From Ailurus styani (taxonomy: Eukaryota > Chordata > Mammalia > Carnivora > Ailuridae): a stretch of 64,000 nucleotides of DNA. The DNA lies in contig LNAC01000163.1 in NCBI GenBank assembly GCA_002007465.1, forward strand, positions 1,593,270 to 1,657,269. The letters are read 5' to 3'. The notes under the pieces were generated by a model. It was not told where the DNA came from and ran no database searches. It worked only from the letters and a program-made list of their open reading frames with translations. Numbering within the stretch: position 1 is the first letter of the stretch; every line of letters begins with the position of its first letter. Made by a program: the position numbers and the translations under genes. This document shows, piece by piece, positions 23,814-36,355 of this stretch.

Positions 23814-24073
23814 TAACATCTTTTTTTTTTTTAATTATAAAAGCACATTTTTAAAAATTTGGGAAAGACGAATACCATTTTTGTCTTACTACTCAGATAA
23901 TCACTAACATATCGGTGTATTTCCAAATGAAAAGAAACTCTTTTACTGTATTTTAAAATTTACTGTCAAACATTGTCCTGTTCCCTTCACTCTATGAGCA
24001 TTTCTGCTTATTTTAAGATAGTCTTAAGAGTAACAAATTTGATTAGTAACATATTCCGTAACTGGATGTTAGG

Positions 24074-24755
24074 TACAGTAGTCCTTTCTTTTTTCTTTTT
24101 TTTTTTTAAAGATTTTATTTATTTATTTGACACAGAGAGAGAGAGATCAGATCACAAGCAGGCAGAGAGACAGGCAGAGAGAGAGGAGGAAGCAGGCTCC
24201 CTGCTGAGCAAGGAGCCCGATGCGGGCCTCGATCCCAGGACCCTGAGATCATGACCTGAGCCGAAGGCAGAGGCTTTAACCCACTGAGCCACCCAGGCGC
24301 CCTAGTAGTCCTTTCTTAACCATCAGGGGATATATTTCAAGGCCCCCAGTGGATGTCTGAAACCCTGGATAGTATTGAACCCTATATATGCTGTATTTTT
24401 TTCTATACATTCAGACCCATGATAGTTTATAATTAGGCACAGTAAGAAACTAACAATAACTAAAATTAAATAGAATTATAACAATATGCTGTAATGAGAG
24501 TTACGTGAAGGTGGTCTTTCAAAATATCGTACTGTACTTACCCTTCTTATGATGATGTGAGATGATAAAGTACCTATTTGTGATGAGATGAAGTGAGGTG
24601 AATAGTAGAAGTGTTGTGATGTAGAATTGGGTAGGCTGCTATCAACCTGATCTACATCAGGTAGATCTGTCTGCTTCCTGATTGGGGTTGACCACGGGTA
24701 ACTCAAACTGGAAAGTGAAACTAGCTAAGGGTGGGGAGGACCACTGTAATCTTTT
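24074..24755 (+). mobile_element. Tigger-like (TcMar) non-autonomous element, split near its left end by a SINE
   Basis: TCAAGGCCCCCAGTGGATGT, CCTATATATGCTG, ATTAGGCACAGTAAGAAACT and GTGATGAGATGAAGTGAGGT match a widespread Tigger-derived family. The ends form an imperfect inverted repeat (ACAGTAGTCCTTTCTTAACC against GGGGAGGACCACTGT). Subfamily not assigned. Confidence 0.75.
24088..24302 (-). repeat. CAN-SINE, antisense, inside the Tigger-like element
   Basis: T-tract start, ends CCACCCAGGCGCCC; TAGTCCTTTCTT flanks on both sides. Confidence 0.95.
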
Positions 24756-24949
24756 AACCAATATGCTATTACTCAATATTTAAGTTATTGCCAGTTTTTT
24801 GCTTTTGTTTTTATCTATTTTTTAAAATCTGGCTTTTTTAGTTCTTTGTGCTTTGGTCTGCACAAAACTCCCTCTTACTCAGAAATGGAAGTTGTTCCAC
24901 CGTCAATTTCTTGACCTTTAACCTAGGAATGGGCAACTTGGTCCTACTT

Positions 24950-25108
24950 CTTTGTTTTTTTGTTTTATAAATATTTATTAATCTCATGTCATCCTTTTGC
25001 CAATATTTTTTTGAAGTAAGCTCTACACCCAAAGTGGGGCTTGAACTCATGACCCCAAGATTAAGATTCACATGCTCTTCTGACTGAGGCAGCCAGATAC
25101 CCCTGTCC
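24950..25108 (-). repeat. old CAN-SINE-related fragment, antisense
   Basis: AAGCTCTACACCCAAAGTGG, GGCTTGAACTCATGACCCC, CTGACTGAGGCAGCCAG. Confidence 0.7.
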
Positions 25109-25599
25109 TACTTCCTTGATTTGTAATCCCATTAGCATGTGTTCTGTGTATTCTAAGGGATTAAATGACAGGTACCTTGAACTCAGTCATACCTGCACAC
25201 ATGAGCTTAATCTTATCTGCAGTTACTCTTCTATCCTATTTTTATTAGGTTATTTCACAGTGCAGAAGTCGTAAAGTTTTCACTTGAATGATTTCTAAGT
25301 TCAAAAGTAGCCTCTAAAATTAACTTCTGATTCAGCAGAGTTCCAATGTTAGTTGTATGGAAGCAAACTGCAGCTACCATCAATTTTTTTTCTCAGGAAA
25401 TATTAAATTCAAAATATTTAACACTGAAGCAACACTAATCATACATTGTTCATATTCAAATTTCACTGATGTCCCAGAAATGACCTTCATGATAATTTCA
25501 CCCCCTGATACAGGATGGAACTGTGGTTCATGCCTTGCATTTTTGTTATCACCTTTACTTAATCTCCTTTACTTTGAAATAGTTCTTCATTAAATTATA

Positions 25600-25870
25600 T
25601 TTTCCAAGGAATTTATTCATTTCATCTAAGTTGTCAAATTAGTTGGCATAAAATTGTTCATAACATTCTCTTATTTTCCTTTTAATGTCTATTGTATCTG
25701 CAATGATAAGCCCTCTTTCATTTGGGTATTTGTAATTTTATTCTTTTTATTTGATCATTCTGGCTTATAGTTCATCAATTTTGTCAGTCTTCTCAAGGAA
25801 ACAGATTTGTCTTTGTTAATTTCTTTCTATTGTCTATTTTCTATTTTATCGATTATATACTTTTCTTCCT
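25600..25870 (-). mobile_element. L1 ORF2 fragment, antisense
   Basis: CATAACATTCTCTTATTTTC, TTTAATGTCTATTGTATCTG, TTATAGTTCATCAATTTTGT and CAAGGAAACAGATTTGTCTT are the familiar antisense L1 reverse-transcriptase region, decayed. Confidence 0.75.
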
Positions 25871-25919
25871 TTCTTCTTCTTACTCTGTGTATACTTTCCT
25901 CTTTTTTTTTTCCTAGCTT

Positions 25920-26077
25920 CTTTTTTTTTTTTTTTTGAGATTTTATTTATTTATTTGACAGAGACTCAGTGAGAGAGGGAATACAAGCAGGGGAGTGGGA
26001 GAGGGAGAAGCAGGCTTTTCACCCAGCAGGGAGCCCAATGTGTGGGGCTCAACGACTGAGCCACCCAGGCGCCCCAC
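25920..26077 (-). repeat. CAN-SINE, antisense, internally deleted
   Basis: T-tract, GAGATTTTATTTATTTATTT; jumps from the GTGTGGGGCTC block to CAACGACTGAGCCACCCAGG, so the middle is missing. Confidence 0.88.
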
Positions 26078-27849
26078 ATTTATTTATTTTTTTAGAGAGG
26101 GAGACAGTGCTTCATTAGTTTGGTTAGACTGCAAAGACGTATTTGAGCTTTTGACTGATAAGATGACTGTAGATAGTGCCATTTTTCTTTACTGAGGAAA
26201 AGGAAGATTCTAGAGGAAAAAGTCAGGTACTTCTTAGCTTGTAATCAAGGCTATCTCTTCTGGGCTGATTGGAAATGGGTTAAAGTCTCGGGTCTTGAAT
26301 GAGAAGTAAAATTAGATTCTAATTTCAGTGTTTGGAATTTAGCAGTTCATGCAGACAAATAGTCTTTTTGTTCATTTTATAGCCTCAGATAAGGTTATAA
26401 ACTTTGTTGGAGTTTGTTTAGAAAAGATATCAATAGGGACTTGTGATTATGAAGATATCAAGCCAGAATTTGTATTTCTGAGGAAGAATGACTCTGAAAT
26501 TATTTGTTAACTTTTCTTTATTCTATCTTCCCCCATCTCCATTAATATTTGTCCCTCTTTCTAAAACTGTTTCCTAGAATATTATACAAGAAACTCTCTT
26601 AGTCTGGGATTTTGAATTGTGGTCTTATTTTTATATTATTTGAAGGATGATTTTCTTTTAATGTCAGATGAATGGTTTGTTAGAATTACATTATGTGAAT
26701 ATATTTCTTAAAGGTCATACATATTCATGCAATTCAAGAATGCTTTCTGGTAGTGAAATGTAATAAACCAGAGAGATGAAGGAAAAAGTGATGATGTTTG
26801 AAAAGAAGTATAAGTTGAATTAAATCTAATGACTTTTCATTTACTTTCTTTCTGTTTGGGAACACTGATTGATCCACGTGATATTTAAGCAGAAACTTAA
26901 TGGTAATGTATGGAAGGAAGACTATACCTTTAGGCTTATTCTGTGTCTGATCTCCCCATGATTATCACAGTGTAGACCCCTGATAAATTCTTATTGAACT
27001 ACTAATCAATTTGACTAAGAGTTAGAAATATAAATTCTATTCCTGACTCTGCCATGTATTTCTCGGTGCCTTATGTATACTCAATTTCTTGAATATTTTT
27101 ACAAGGGAAATAAGGTACTTTTGGGCTATAAAATCACTTTTTTTTAAAGCTTCTCAGGGAAAAATGTCTTATTCACCATCAGATTCTCATTCTCAGCACT
27201 TGTCTGTCTGTAAGCTCATTTTCATCAGCATGTATTCATGCCTGTGTCTATCCCATCTCTCTCTCTCTCCCTCTGAACACACATACACATTAAAAACAGA
27301 ATACAATGTTAGTAGATACTGTCAATACTTTGTCTGTATAGACTTCCCCTAGTGGCATTAAGGCACAGGCCTGACTCGCAATATCAGACCTTGGATTCCT
27401 GTGCCTGATAGTTTTTTGGGGACCTCCAGAGTCCACTTTACCTCTCAGCATGGCAGGATGGAAGTGGTAGGAAATTAAGACCCCTTCCTCCCCCACCAGT
27501 CAGCCCTTAACCAACAATTTATTGGATACTTCCCATTGCTTCTCTGCACTCATGTTTCCTGGAAACCTGCAAAGTACACTAATTGCTTCTGAGTTCAAGG
27601 TAGGCTTCTTGAGGAATGCAAATTAGGACACAAAGCAAACTCTTGACCCATTCTTCAACTCCCACTCTGTTTCCCTTCTTAATCTGGAATAATTCAACTG
27701 TCATATTCATTCCTCATCCTTACTCTTACCAGGCAGTCTCCTCTCTCTAAAAATGCACAAGGATTTACACATGCAAATAGCAGTTTCAGATTTGAACTTG
27801 CCTAAATTAGCAATTGACAATAGTCTTTCCTTTAGCCTCCTTCGCCCCA

Positions 27850-28055
27850 CTGGTATATAACTCCTAAGGATTTGTCGTGAGAGCTGGTTTAGTAGTCTCC
27901 AAAGGTTTTTTTCTTTGCAACTGATGGCTGATCTCATTGAGTTCTGTCCTGATGTCCAACCTACAGAACATAGGAGCACAATAAATAGCTGTTGTATACC
28001 TTGAAGTTTTGAGTGGTCTATTACACAGCCATAGTAACTGGAACACTTATTTCTT
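27850..28055 (-). repeat. old interspersed repeat, antisense (unassigned)
   Basis: Minus strand reads TTACTATGGCTGTGTAATAG..ACTTCAAGGTATACAACAGC, the start of a familiar ancient mammalian repeat. Subfamily not assigned. Confidence 0.4.
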
Positions 28056-28067
28056 TTGGGGTTAAGT

Positions 28068-28068
28068 A

Positions 28069-28112
<44 letters not shown>
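28068..28112 (+). repeat. (TG)n microsatellite
   Basis: About 21 TG units followed by GCGCGTGTGCACGC. Confidence 0.97.
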
Positions 28113-28704
28113 CGCGTGTGCACGCATACACACACATGCACGCTATTCTAGAGAATTTAATAGGTACCTGAGAAGTCTAGCTCTTGGTTAAAAACTTATG
28201 TGTGATTTTCCAGAACTGACCATAGGCGATTACCAAGGCTTTAGTTGGCAGGCATCATGGTGGAATGCTGCCTTCCAGCACCGGACTTGGGGTATAGCCA
28301 GTGGGGTATAGAATGGCAATTTCTGAAAAAAGTTGGAGGCACGTAGTCAGGCCACTTGGAAGTTACTGGGCTCCCTAGTCACTAGTCACACAGGCTGATC
28401 ATATCTTCATATTTGCCTTTCCTGCCCAGGAGGCTTCATTAGAGATCTCTTTACCATCAGACCTTGTTCAAGATCCAAAGTTTTCTCCAGATATGTGTGC
28501 TGAGGCCTCTTTATCCACGGAGGAGGGATGCTGGAAGACATTTTCTTTCACTCTGACTCAGCTACCAGTTCTTTTCTACTCCTAGCCCTTCCACTCGCTC
28601 TACCCTGACTTCAGAACTGCTGGATCCTTGGTGTGGGGCTCCCTCGACAGTGAATGCACGCCCACATCTGGCTGACCTGCCGACTTCAAACCCTCAATCC
28701 TTAT

Positions 28705-28902
28705 TTTTTTTTTTAAAGATTTTATTTATTCATTTGACACAGAGAGAGAGATTACAAGTAGGCAGAGAGACAGGCAGAGAGAGAGGAGGAAGCAGACTCC
28801 CTGCTGAGCAGAGAGCCCGATGTGGGCCTCGATCCTAGGACCCTGGGATCATGACCTGAGCCGAAGGCAGCAGCTTTAACCCACTGAGCCACCCAGGCGC
28901 CC
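28705..28902 (-). repeat. CAN-SINE, antisense
   Basis: T-tract start, ends CCACCCAGGCGCCCC; CCTCAATCCTTAT on both sides. Confidence 0.96.
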
Positions 28903-29302
28903 CCTCAATCCTTATCTTGATCAGGCATTTTCTCCCTCACAGTAAGTGATTAAAGGCTTGACTCTTGTTTTCAGCTTGCTGCTTTCATCAGCTACTCTGA
29001 CACCTAAGCTGTGCAGCTTTCTCTGTCTCCCTGGGCTCCACCGAGCTCTTAATAGTGCCTTTAAATTGTTACAGTCTGCCTACAAATAATGTTGCATTGC
29101 TTGAAAAAGAATAATATACTAATCTTAAACAGTATAACTCTATTTATTCCATTCCCACATTTTTGTCATTATATTTCTATGTATTCTGTAAACCCCAGAA
29201 GACATTATTTTTATTTTAAAGTTTTTAAAGTACATTTAAATACATACACATATGTGTGTGTATACATATTAAAGATTTTTTTTTTTTAAGATTTAATTTA
29301 TT

Positions 29303-29490
29303 GGGCGCCTGGGTGGCTCAGTGGGTTAAAGCCTCTGCCTTCGGCTCAGGTCATGATCTCAGGGTCCTGGGATCGAGGCCCGCATCGGGCTCTCTGCTCA
29401 GCGGGGAGCCTGCTTCCTCCTCTCTCTCTCTGCCTGCCTCTCTACCTACTTGTGATCTCTCTCTGTCAAATAAATAAATAAAATTAAAAA
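29303..29490 (+). repeat. CAN-SINE inserted in an antisense SINE
   Basis: Complete head and tail; flanked by AAGATTTAATTTATT and AAGATTTCATTTATT, the T-rich start of an antisense SINE remnant that continues to about 29560. Confidence 0.92.
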
Positions 29491-30947
29491 AAGATTTCAT
29501 TTATTTATTTGAGAGAGAGAGACAGAGAGAGCACAGGCAAGGGAAGGGGTCTCTCCATGTCTTCTAAAAAAACCCAAAAAAGCAAAAAACCCACCACAAC
29601 AAAGTTCCTGTCTGATTATTCCACCCTCTTGATTATTTCTGTGCCTCTTCCAATGGACTGTTTGCTCTCCTCATGATCACGGGTCAATTTTCTTGATTCT
29701 CTTTTGTCTTGTAATATTTAAAATCATACTCTGGATATTTCATATAAAAAGAAGTGACTAGAATAAGTAGTATTTACCTCAAGAGAAAAGCAAAGCCCTA
29801 CTCTGTCAGAATGTTAGAATCAAGGTCTGAACCTGTCTGACCTGTGCTTGAGCTGGGTCTCAGTCAGTGCACCGCTGCCTTCAGATAGTTTTGGGTATGG
29901 GATTAGGCCCTCCTCATCAGAAGAAACTGCGGTCTAAGCCATTGCTGAACTTCTTGAGATATCTTTGGTTTCTCATGGCCATGTTGCTAGCATTTCTAAC
30001 AGTAGGATATTTCTCTCTGATTTATAATTCTTCTAGAAGGAGGGTCACTAAGGAAATTTCTTTGCTCTGTAGTCCCACTCCTGGCTTTCAGAGCCTGGGG
30101 AAGTCTTTCTATTTGGCTATTCTCCCCCATCCTTTGGAAGTTGGCTGCTTTGCTTTATACAAAGACCTGCCGTGCCTCAAACAAATTTCTCTCAGCTCAT
30201 GTCTCTGCTCTCATTCTGTGATGTATTGTCCTAGAGCACGTGGCCAAATCCTTTAGAGTTGGCACTTGGAGAAGGACTCGGGCTGGAGTCTCTCAGAATT
30301 CCAATCTATCAAAGCAGTCTGCACACATCTATTAAAATTGCATTAAACTTTCTGTTGATTTCTCCTTATTTTTCTTTATGGGGGATTCTTTTTTGCTGTT
30401 TTATCATAGTCAAAATTATCTGTAGAAGGGAAAGTTTCCTGTCTTCCAGGAGGAACCAATCATTTACTGGGGTTTGATTCATTTAGATTCCTGGCCATCT
30501 AAAGAGTTTATGAAAACAAAAAAATTCATTTTGTATTTATCCAGGTAAGTTTAGGTAATTAGAATGGGAACAGTGGTCATTTTTGTGGCTTTCTTCACAC
30601 TAACCCAAAGGAAAAAGGGTTAGTTAAGTTTCCTTAATCTTTAAGAGGGAGATTATGAAAAGCTTAGCACAATTTTCTGTATCTGAAGGTCCTTTCAGCA
30701 TCTGGTTTTGCTTATGACTGGGTAAGCCTAACTATGAAGCTGTGAATATTTTTTCTTTAGGGAGTAATACATATGTCAGCATCCTTGTTCTCCCCAGAGA
30801 TTTCGTCCTCATTCTTTTGAGAAGACTTGTCTGTTTTTTGTGCTCTGTTAGAGGTATTCTGTTTGCAGGACTTCGGGAGGGAATTAGCTGGAGTCACCAA
30901 TTCCATATGTGCAGATGTTTAACAAATCCCCTGTTTTCTTTTTTTCT

Positions 30948-30958
30948 TTAAGAAGATT

Positions 30959-31005
<47 letters not shown>

Positions 31006-31177
31006 GAGAGTGAGAAAGAGACCACAAGCAGGGTGAGGAGCAGAGGGTGAGGGACAAGCAGACTCTATGCTGAGCAGGGAACCCAGTTCAGGGCTCAATC
31101 CCAGGACCCTGAGATCATGACCTGAGCCGAAATCAAGAATCGGACAATTTGATCGACCGAGTCACCCAGGACCCCCA
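30948..31177 (-). repeat. CAN-SINE, antisense, with expanded (TTTA)n
   Basis: AAGATTTTATTTATT extended to about twelve TTTA units (30957-31004); then AGGGAACCCAGTTCAGGGCT and ends GAGTCACCCAGGACCCCC. Confidence 0.92.
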
Positions 31178-31576
31178 ACAAACCCCATTTTCAGATGCAC
31201 ATCTCACCCTTGTCTTCCACTGCATCTAATTTTTCAAGGGCTCTGGATGGCCAATTGTGATATCTTCCTTGGATGTGCTGATACCACTCATGCCTATTTG
31301 GCTGCTGCTTCCTCCACCCTGGTTCATAATTACTATAAAACGGATCTACTTGTTTTATGTCTTCTACAAATCTGCCAAAAACTCTCCAGTATCTTGTACT
31401 TGCAGATTATATCAGGATATTTTTAGAGCTGAATTCCAAGTAGCCTGGTTCCTGGTCCAGTTCACCTTTCATTAACCTTATCACTGCCTTATTTGATTTT
31501 CCTATGTATATATTTTTTACATCCAGGTTTTCCTGCAAACATTACTAAGAATCATCCAAGGTGCCACACTGTAACA

Positions 31577-32035
31577 ATGATTCAGCTGACAGCTACCCCT
31601 GCAAGTGCACTTATTGATGAGCCTGCGCACATTCGCGCCACCGGCCTATCTCCCTTTCAGATAGTGATTCTTCAGGCATCGCTGAAAGATGACAAGGGGA
31701 ACCTATTTCATTCTCAAGGCTACTATAAGGCCGATGAAGCTGGTGAGGTAGACCTGCAGCAGGCCCCTTCACTGGGAGGTGACTACATTGGAGTCCACCC
31801 TATGGGTCTCTTTTGGTCCCTGAAACCTGAAAAATTTTTAACGAAATTGTTGCAAAGAGATGTGACCCCTTCCTGGTCCAAATAAAACTTTATGATTCAA
31901 ATTTACTATTAACCGACATGGTCACTGCTGCTCCAAAAGTCAGCCTGGCTTTGGAGAGGTGGTACGTAGCACCTGGCGTCAAACGGATCCAAGTTCGACA
32001 AGGCCACCTTCGGGGAGCCCTCGTTCTCCCTCCTG
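31577..32035 (+). pseudogene. BAAT: BAAT-like pseudogene exon 1 (7-nt deletion)
   Basis: Acceptor ..ttacatccag near 31524, start ATG at 31577. The frame is good up to LLQRDV; then about 7 nt corresponding to the ATGAACAGC of the intact paralogue are missing, and a TAA follows at 31883-31885. Beyond the break, another frame continues the family sequence (VSLALERWYVAPGVKRIQV, LRGALVLPPG) up to the donor CCTG|gtgagt. Confidence 0.9.
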
Positions 32036-33459
32036 GTGAGTAGAATTAACCTGGTTACTGTCATCCTTGTGTTTCCTCTTTCGAGTACCTAATCCTTCTA
32101 GACGTTTAACTTGGATACGGATAGTACATATTGTAGTCCTTTCTAGCCTTAGAATCGGGACTAACTCTGGGTCAGAAAAAAGAATATGGTGATTTCAACT
32201 TAAGTTTGATCTCAACAGTTCTGGAGTTTGTCTAAGGATATGACTATGTGTAGTTTATGGAGTCCCTGCATTATGGGGTTTCATAGCTTTGGACTTATGT
32301 GAAATCCATCTGGGTTAAAGCCTGATTATCTGAAGATCCACATCCTGATATCGTGGAACTGTGTCCCAGCTTCTTTTGGGAGTTCTGTTTTGTCTGAGTT
32401 TCAACTTAGGTATAAGTCATTGCAAGCAATAAGCTGATGATATAATAGACTGAAATGTTGCAACAAATACAGAGTATGTAAAGAAACTCTATACCCTCTA
32501 GTTCCATAAATATTGCATATTTATAGAATATTCCATAAATCCACAGATAATACAACATACTCCCTAATGGCTATAAAACCTACCAGAAAAGTCAGTTTCC
32601 CACAGTCATCTCCACATACCAATAAGTTGTTCAAAACATCTACTGGGTTTATTGTGGGACCAAAGGAAGCAAAGTTAATTTCCCAGACGTAGCCCTCAAC
32701 AGGTCCAGGTCTCAGGTGTGTCTGAGATCCCTTTCTTCAGGCATGAGCTTCAACCTGGGACACAGCCATCCTATCATCAGGATGTATTGCCTCTCTTTCT
32801 GGTTTTAGAAACACCATGACCATGTAGAAAAGTGAGATGGGTAAAGGAAACCTGAAGTGTTCGAGATGGTTCCTGACAGCACAGAGTTATAGATGATGTA
32901 GAAGGAATAAAAGCTTTCCTTTCCAAAATTGTCCTGACCCATACAGTTGTTTGGATAAATCTCAGTATTTTTAGCATACAGACAACATCATTGTGTGTAG
33001 GGATGGGGAAGTAAATGGCACAAAATGTCTGTGCCTCTACTATTCCACTGCAGTTAAAAATCTAAATATCAGTGCAGGTCTCCCACCTTGGGATGATGTG
33101 CTGGGTTAGAGGGCGCTCTCTGTGAATCCTCTGCATACCGCCCATGCTGTTCGTCCTGCTGGTTCGGTGGGGGTGCAAAAGAGCATTCAGCTGCGTGGAG
33201 CCAATAGAGGATTGAGTCAGGTCTCAAAACAATTCTCAGCTACGACACACTTCCACGATAAGAGGATTATTACTCTTAAGTCCTCCCTCCTCCTGTCAAT
33301 CAGGAGATGAAAAGCATCTTTATTCGCTTATTGAAGTGGTATTTTAAAGCCAAGATATATTTAGAACCATTTTACTCCTCCTTTTCTCAAGGTGAGAAAA
33401 CAGCAATGTTTTGTTTTGAAAATTCCCAATATCCGTTAAATCAAGTCACTCTTCTTTTC

Positions 33460-33594
33460 TTTCTTTTTTTTTTTAATTTTTATTTTTAAGTAACATCTTA
33501 CTTACTTATCTCTTAACCAACATGGGGCTTGAACTCACAACGCCAAGATCAAGAGTCGTATGCTCTACTGACTGAGCCAGCCAGGAGCCCCCAT
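33460..33594 (-). repeat. old CAN-SINE-related fragment, antisense
   Basis: CATGGGGCTTGAACTCACAA, GATCAAGAGTCGTATGCTCT, ACTGAGCCAGCCAGG. Confidence 0.75.
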
Positions 33595-34017
33595 GGAGGA
33601 CAAGTCTACCTCAGTTAAAATCACTTACCAGAGAATAGAGTGACCCCAATAAGTGCATCGTAAATTTTTTTTTTCTGCTTTATTTAGGAAACTAGCAGCT
33701 GCCTACACAGAACGTGAGTGTAGAATGGTACTCTGACCATCCCTACTTTTTACCACGTGTTAAGCTGCAGTGAATAAACAGACCGTTGTTGCATGGAAGG
33801 GCTCATCATCATTTACATCTGCTTGGCTGCAAAATTTCATCACTGTATCGTCAGATGAGTGCAACAGAGCAGTGTTAAGTCAGGATTTTAAGTAATTTCA
33901 ATAGCTTTTTTTGAAATCATACATTTTTGAAGCTACCCCCTTTTTTTTTTTGAGTTATATATACTTTGAGAACCCAATTAAATCTGTAGAGGCTTTGGTT
34001 AGTAAAATGCACACATA

Positions 34018-34200
34018 GGGACACCCGAGTGGCTCAGTCAGTTAAGCGTCCTACTCTTGGTTTTGGCTCGGGTCATGATCTCAGGTTCTGAGACTGAGCC
34101 CTGTGTCTGCCTCTGTGCTGAGCGTGGAGCCTGCTTAAGATTTTCTCCCTTTCCCTCCCCCCCTCCCCATGCCACCCCTCCCCCAGCTTGCACACTTTCT
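34018..34200 (+). repeat. older CAN-SINE
   Basis: GGGACACCCGAGTGGCTCAG head, GAGCGTGGAGCCTGCTTAAG, CT-rich tail without the usual AAATAAATAAA. Confidence 0.85.
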
Positions 34201-34496
34201 CTATTCTAAAAACAAACAAACAAACAAACAAAAAAGACCTCCCTCATTTAAACCTATATTTTGCATATAATTTCAGGACCTTCATTGATTTCCTAAAGCC
34301 TAATTATGTATCTTTTCATAGGTTAAAAAGCCCTTGCCGGATTTCAATGGCTTTCTTAACTCCAATATTATAGAAATGAACCACTCTGAGTCCTCGGGAC
34401 CCTTTGGCTACAGAGATTAAACATGTCAGTGAACATGGTTCCCAATCAACTTTCCTGATACTGTGTTCCATTAACATATTCAGTCAGCTTTATTTA

Positions 34497-34685
34497 TTAT
34501 TTTTTTTTAAAGATTTTATTTATTTATTTGACACAGAGAGAGAGAGAGATCACAAGTAGGCAGAGAGGCAGGCAGAGAGAGGGGGGGGAAGCAGGGAGCC
34601 CGATGCGGGCCTCGATCCCAGGACCCTGAGATCATGACCTGAGCCGAAGGCAGAGGCTTTGACCCACTGACCCTCCCAGGCGCCC
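34497..34685 (-). repeat. CAN-SINE, antisense, short deletion
   Basis: AAAGATTTTATTTATTTATT start; the GAAGCAGG block runs straight into GAGCCCGATGCGGGC, so the CTCCCTGCTGAGCA part is missing; ends CTCCCAGGCGCCC. It lies 170 bp upstream of pseudogene exon 2. Confidence 0.92.
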
Positions 34686-34857
34686 TTCAGTCAGCTTTAG
34701 TTCTGCCCCAGATACAAGGGTGAAAACTTGGGGATTCTACTGAAAGTTTATGCTTCAGTTCCAGAATGTGTGATGCATTTCTTCATGTTGCCGTATTTTT
34801 CTTCTCTTTCCTCCCCTTCCCTCATACCCAGTTCTACCCTGTTTTGTTCTTTCTCAG

Positions 34858-35059
34858 GAAAGGGCCATTTCCCAGGGGTAACTGACTTGTTTGGTGGTAT
34901 TGGTGGACCGATTGAGTTCCGGGCCAGTCTCCTGGCCAGTTACGGCTTTGCTGCCTTGGCCTTGGCTTACTTTAACTATGAAGATCTACCTCTGAACCGG
35001 AAAAGACAGAATTGGATTATTTTGAGGATGCTGCCAACTTTCTCCTGAGACATCCTAAG
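34858..35059 (+). pseudogene. BAAT: BAAT-like pseudogene exon 2 (1-nt deletion)
   Basis: Acceptor ..tctttctcag; reads [19 protein letters not shown] and [20 protein letters not shown]; 202 nt against 203 in the intact copy. The missing base lies between EDLP and the [16 protein letters not shown] block, so the two parts are in different frames. The donor AAG|gtaatt is the same as in the intact copy. Confidence 0.9.
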
Positions 35060-35102
35060 GTAATTTTTGCCTTTCTTTTTTGTCCCTGTTTTTTGGCGTT
35101 TT

Positions 35103-35304
35103 TGGGGGGTAAGATTTTATTTATTTTTTTTGACAGAGAGAGACACAGCAAGAGAGGGAACAGAGCAGAGGGAGTGGGAAGAGGGAGAAGCAGGCTTCTT
35201 GCTGATCAGGGAGCTGGATGCGGGCGGATCCCAGGACCCTAGAACCACGATGGGAGCTGGGAGCCAAAGGCTGACGCTTAATGACTGAGCCTCCCAGGTG
35301 CGCC
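35103..35304 (-). repeat. CAN-SINE, antisense
   Basis: AAGATTTTATTTATTTTTTT start, ends CCTCCCAGGTGCGCC. Begins about 45 bp after the exon 2 donor. Confidence 0.9.
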
Positions 35305-35499
35305 TTAGTTCCTGTTTTTAAATAATCATTACATCCTGTGGCTTCCCTTCACTTCCAAGTCTGATTCTCTTCAGTGAACTCGAAATTCTAGGATATGCCC
35401 ATCTTGTTCACATGATTTATTTCACACCCAATGTCTTTTGCTCAGAAAGACAAAGCAGGAAGTTAGCCCGTGTCCATGATGGAATCAAAATGCAATGGC

Positions 35500-35697
35500 T
35501 TTATTTATTTATTTTAAATATGTTATTTATTTATTTGTCAGAGAGAGAGCGCACACAAGCAAGGGGAGCAGCAGGTAGAAGGAGAAGCAGGCTCCCCGAT
35601 GAGCAGGGAGCCCGATGCAGAACTCGATCCCAGGACTCTGGGGTCATGACCTGGGCTGAGGACAGACACTTAACTGACTGAGCCACACAGGTGTCCC
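35500..35697 (-). repeat. CAN-SINE, antisense
   Basis: TTATTTATTTATTTGTCAGA, AAGCAGGCTCCCCGATGAGC, ends GCCACACAGGTGTCCC. ACACAATGGCTTTA/GCAATGGCTTTA flanks. Confidence 0.92.
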
Positions 35698-35739
35698 AAG
35701 ACACAATGGCTTTAGGTTCAGACAGAACTGGGTTGCACT

Positions 35740-35945
35740 TCTGGCTCCATCCCATCTAGTCGTGGGAATTTGGGCAAGGTACTAACATTTTCTAATCCTG
35801 AATTTCTTCATCTATTAAATTCTATGGTAATGATGCTATTTTGTAAGGTTCTTGTGAGAAGTAAAGGGGATAATACAAGTGAAGTACTTGCTGGAGTAAC
35901 TGGCAATACTACATCCTCAATAAATGTAATTCTTATTATTATCAC
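35740..35945 (+). repeat. MIR-like
   Basis: TCTGGCTCCATCCCATCTAG..TTGGGCAAGGTACTAACATT..AATGTAATTCTTATTATTAT. Confidence 0.65.
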
Positions 35946-36173
35946 CTTCTCTGATAATTATTAAATCGCCAGCCTCTACCAGACAGATGATCTTCCTTTA
36001 AGGAGTGGGCTTGCATTTTTAGTTATTGGAGAGGACTTAACCATAATGCTATAGGACTTACCAGTCCATACCTTCTTTAAGTTCTAAAATGTGCTTTGCT
36101 GCTGTATTAGGGTTGCTACATGTTATCCCTTGCTAATTGCTGATATTTTTTTTCTTAATAAGAATTGGTCTAG

Positions 36174-36355
36174 GGGCATCTGGGTGGCTCAGTTGGTTAA
36201 GTGTCTGCCTTCAACTCAGGTCATGATCCTGGGGTTTTGGGATCGAGCCCTACATTGGGCTCCCTGCTCAGCAACACCCCCCCACACACACTCATCCTCT
36301 NACACACACACTCATCCTCTCTCTCAAATAAATAAATGAAATCTTAAATAAAAGA
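36174..36355 (+). repeat. CAN-SINE, disrupted by an assembly join
   Basis: GGGCATCTGGGTGGCTCAG head; the tail is duplicated around N characters at 36301 and 36379. Confidence 0.88.

Larger units (their letters stand above)
20895..31576. other. intergenic between MRPL50 and the BAAT-like pseudogene
   Basis: The first 550 bases are likely MRPL50 3' UTR. The rest is repeats (listed) and unassigned sequence. 22100-22800, 26200-27700, 28150-28700 and 29600-30940 have no recognisable gene; the 29867-30951 plus-strand ORFs have no family features. The untranslated first exon and promoter of the BAAT-like gene should lie near the right end but cannot be placed. Confidence 0.6.
32036..34857 (+). other. 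intron 1 of the BAAT-like pseudogene
   Basis: Unassigned sequence with three SINE pieces. No further exon-like stretch seen. Confidence 0.75.

Noticed and set aside
31577..31885. Short intact BAAT-like protein of exon 1 alone
   Set aside because: The frame ends because of the 7-nt deletion; it lacks the whole hydrolase domain.
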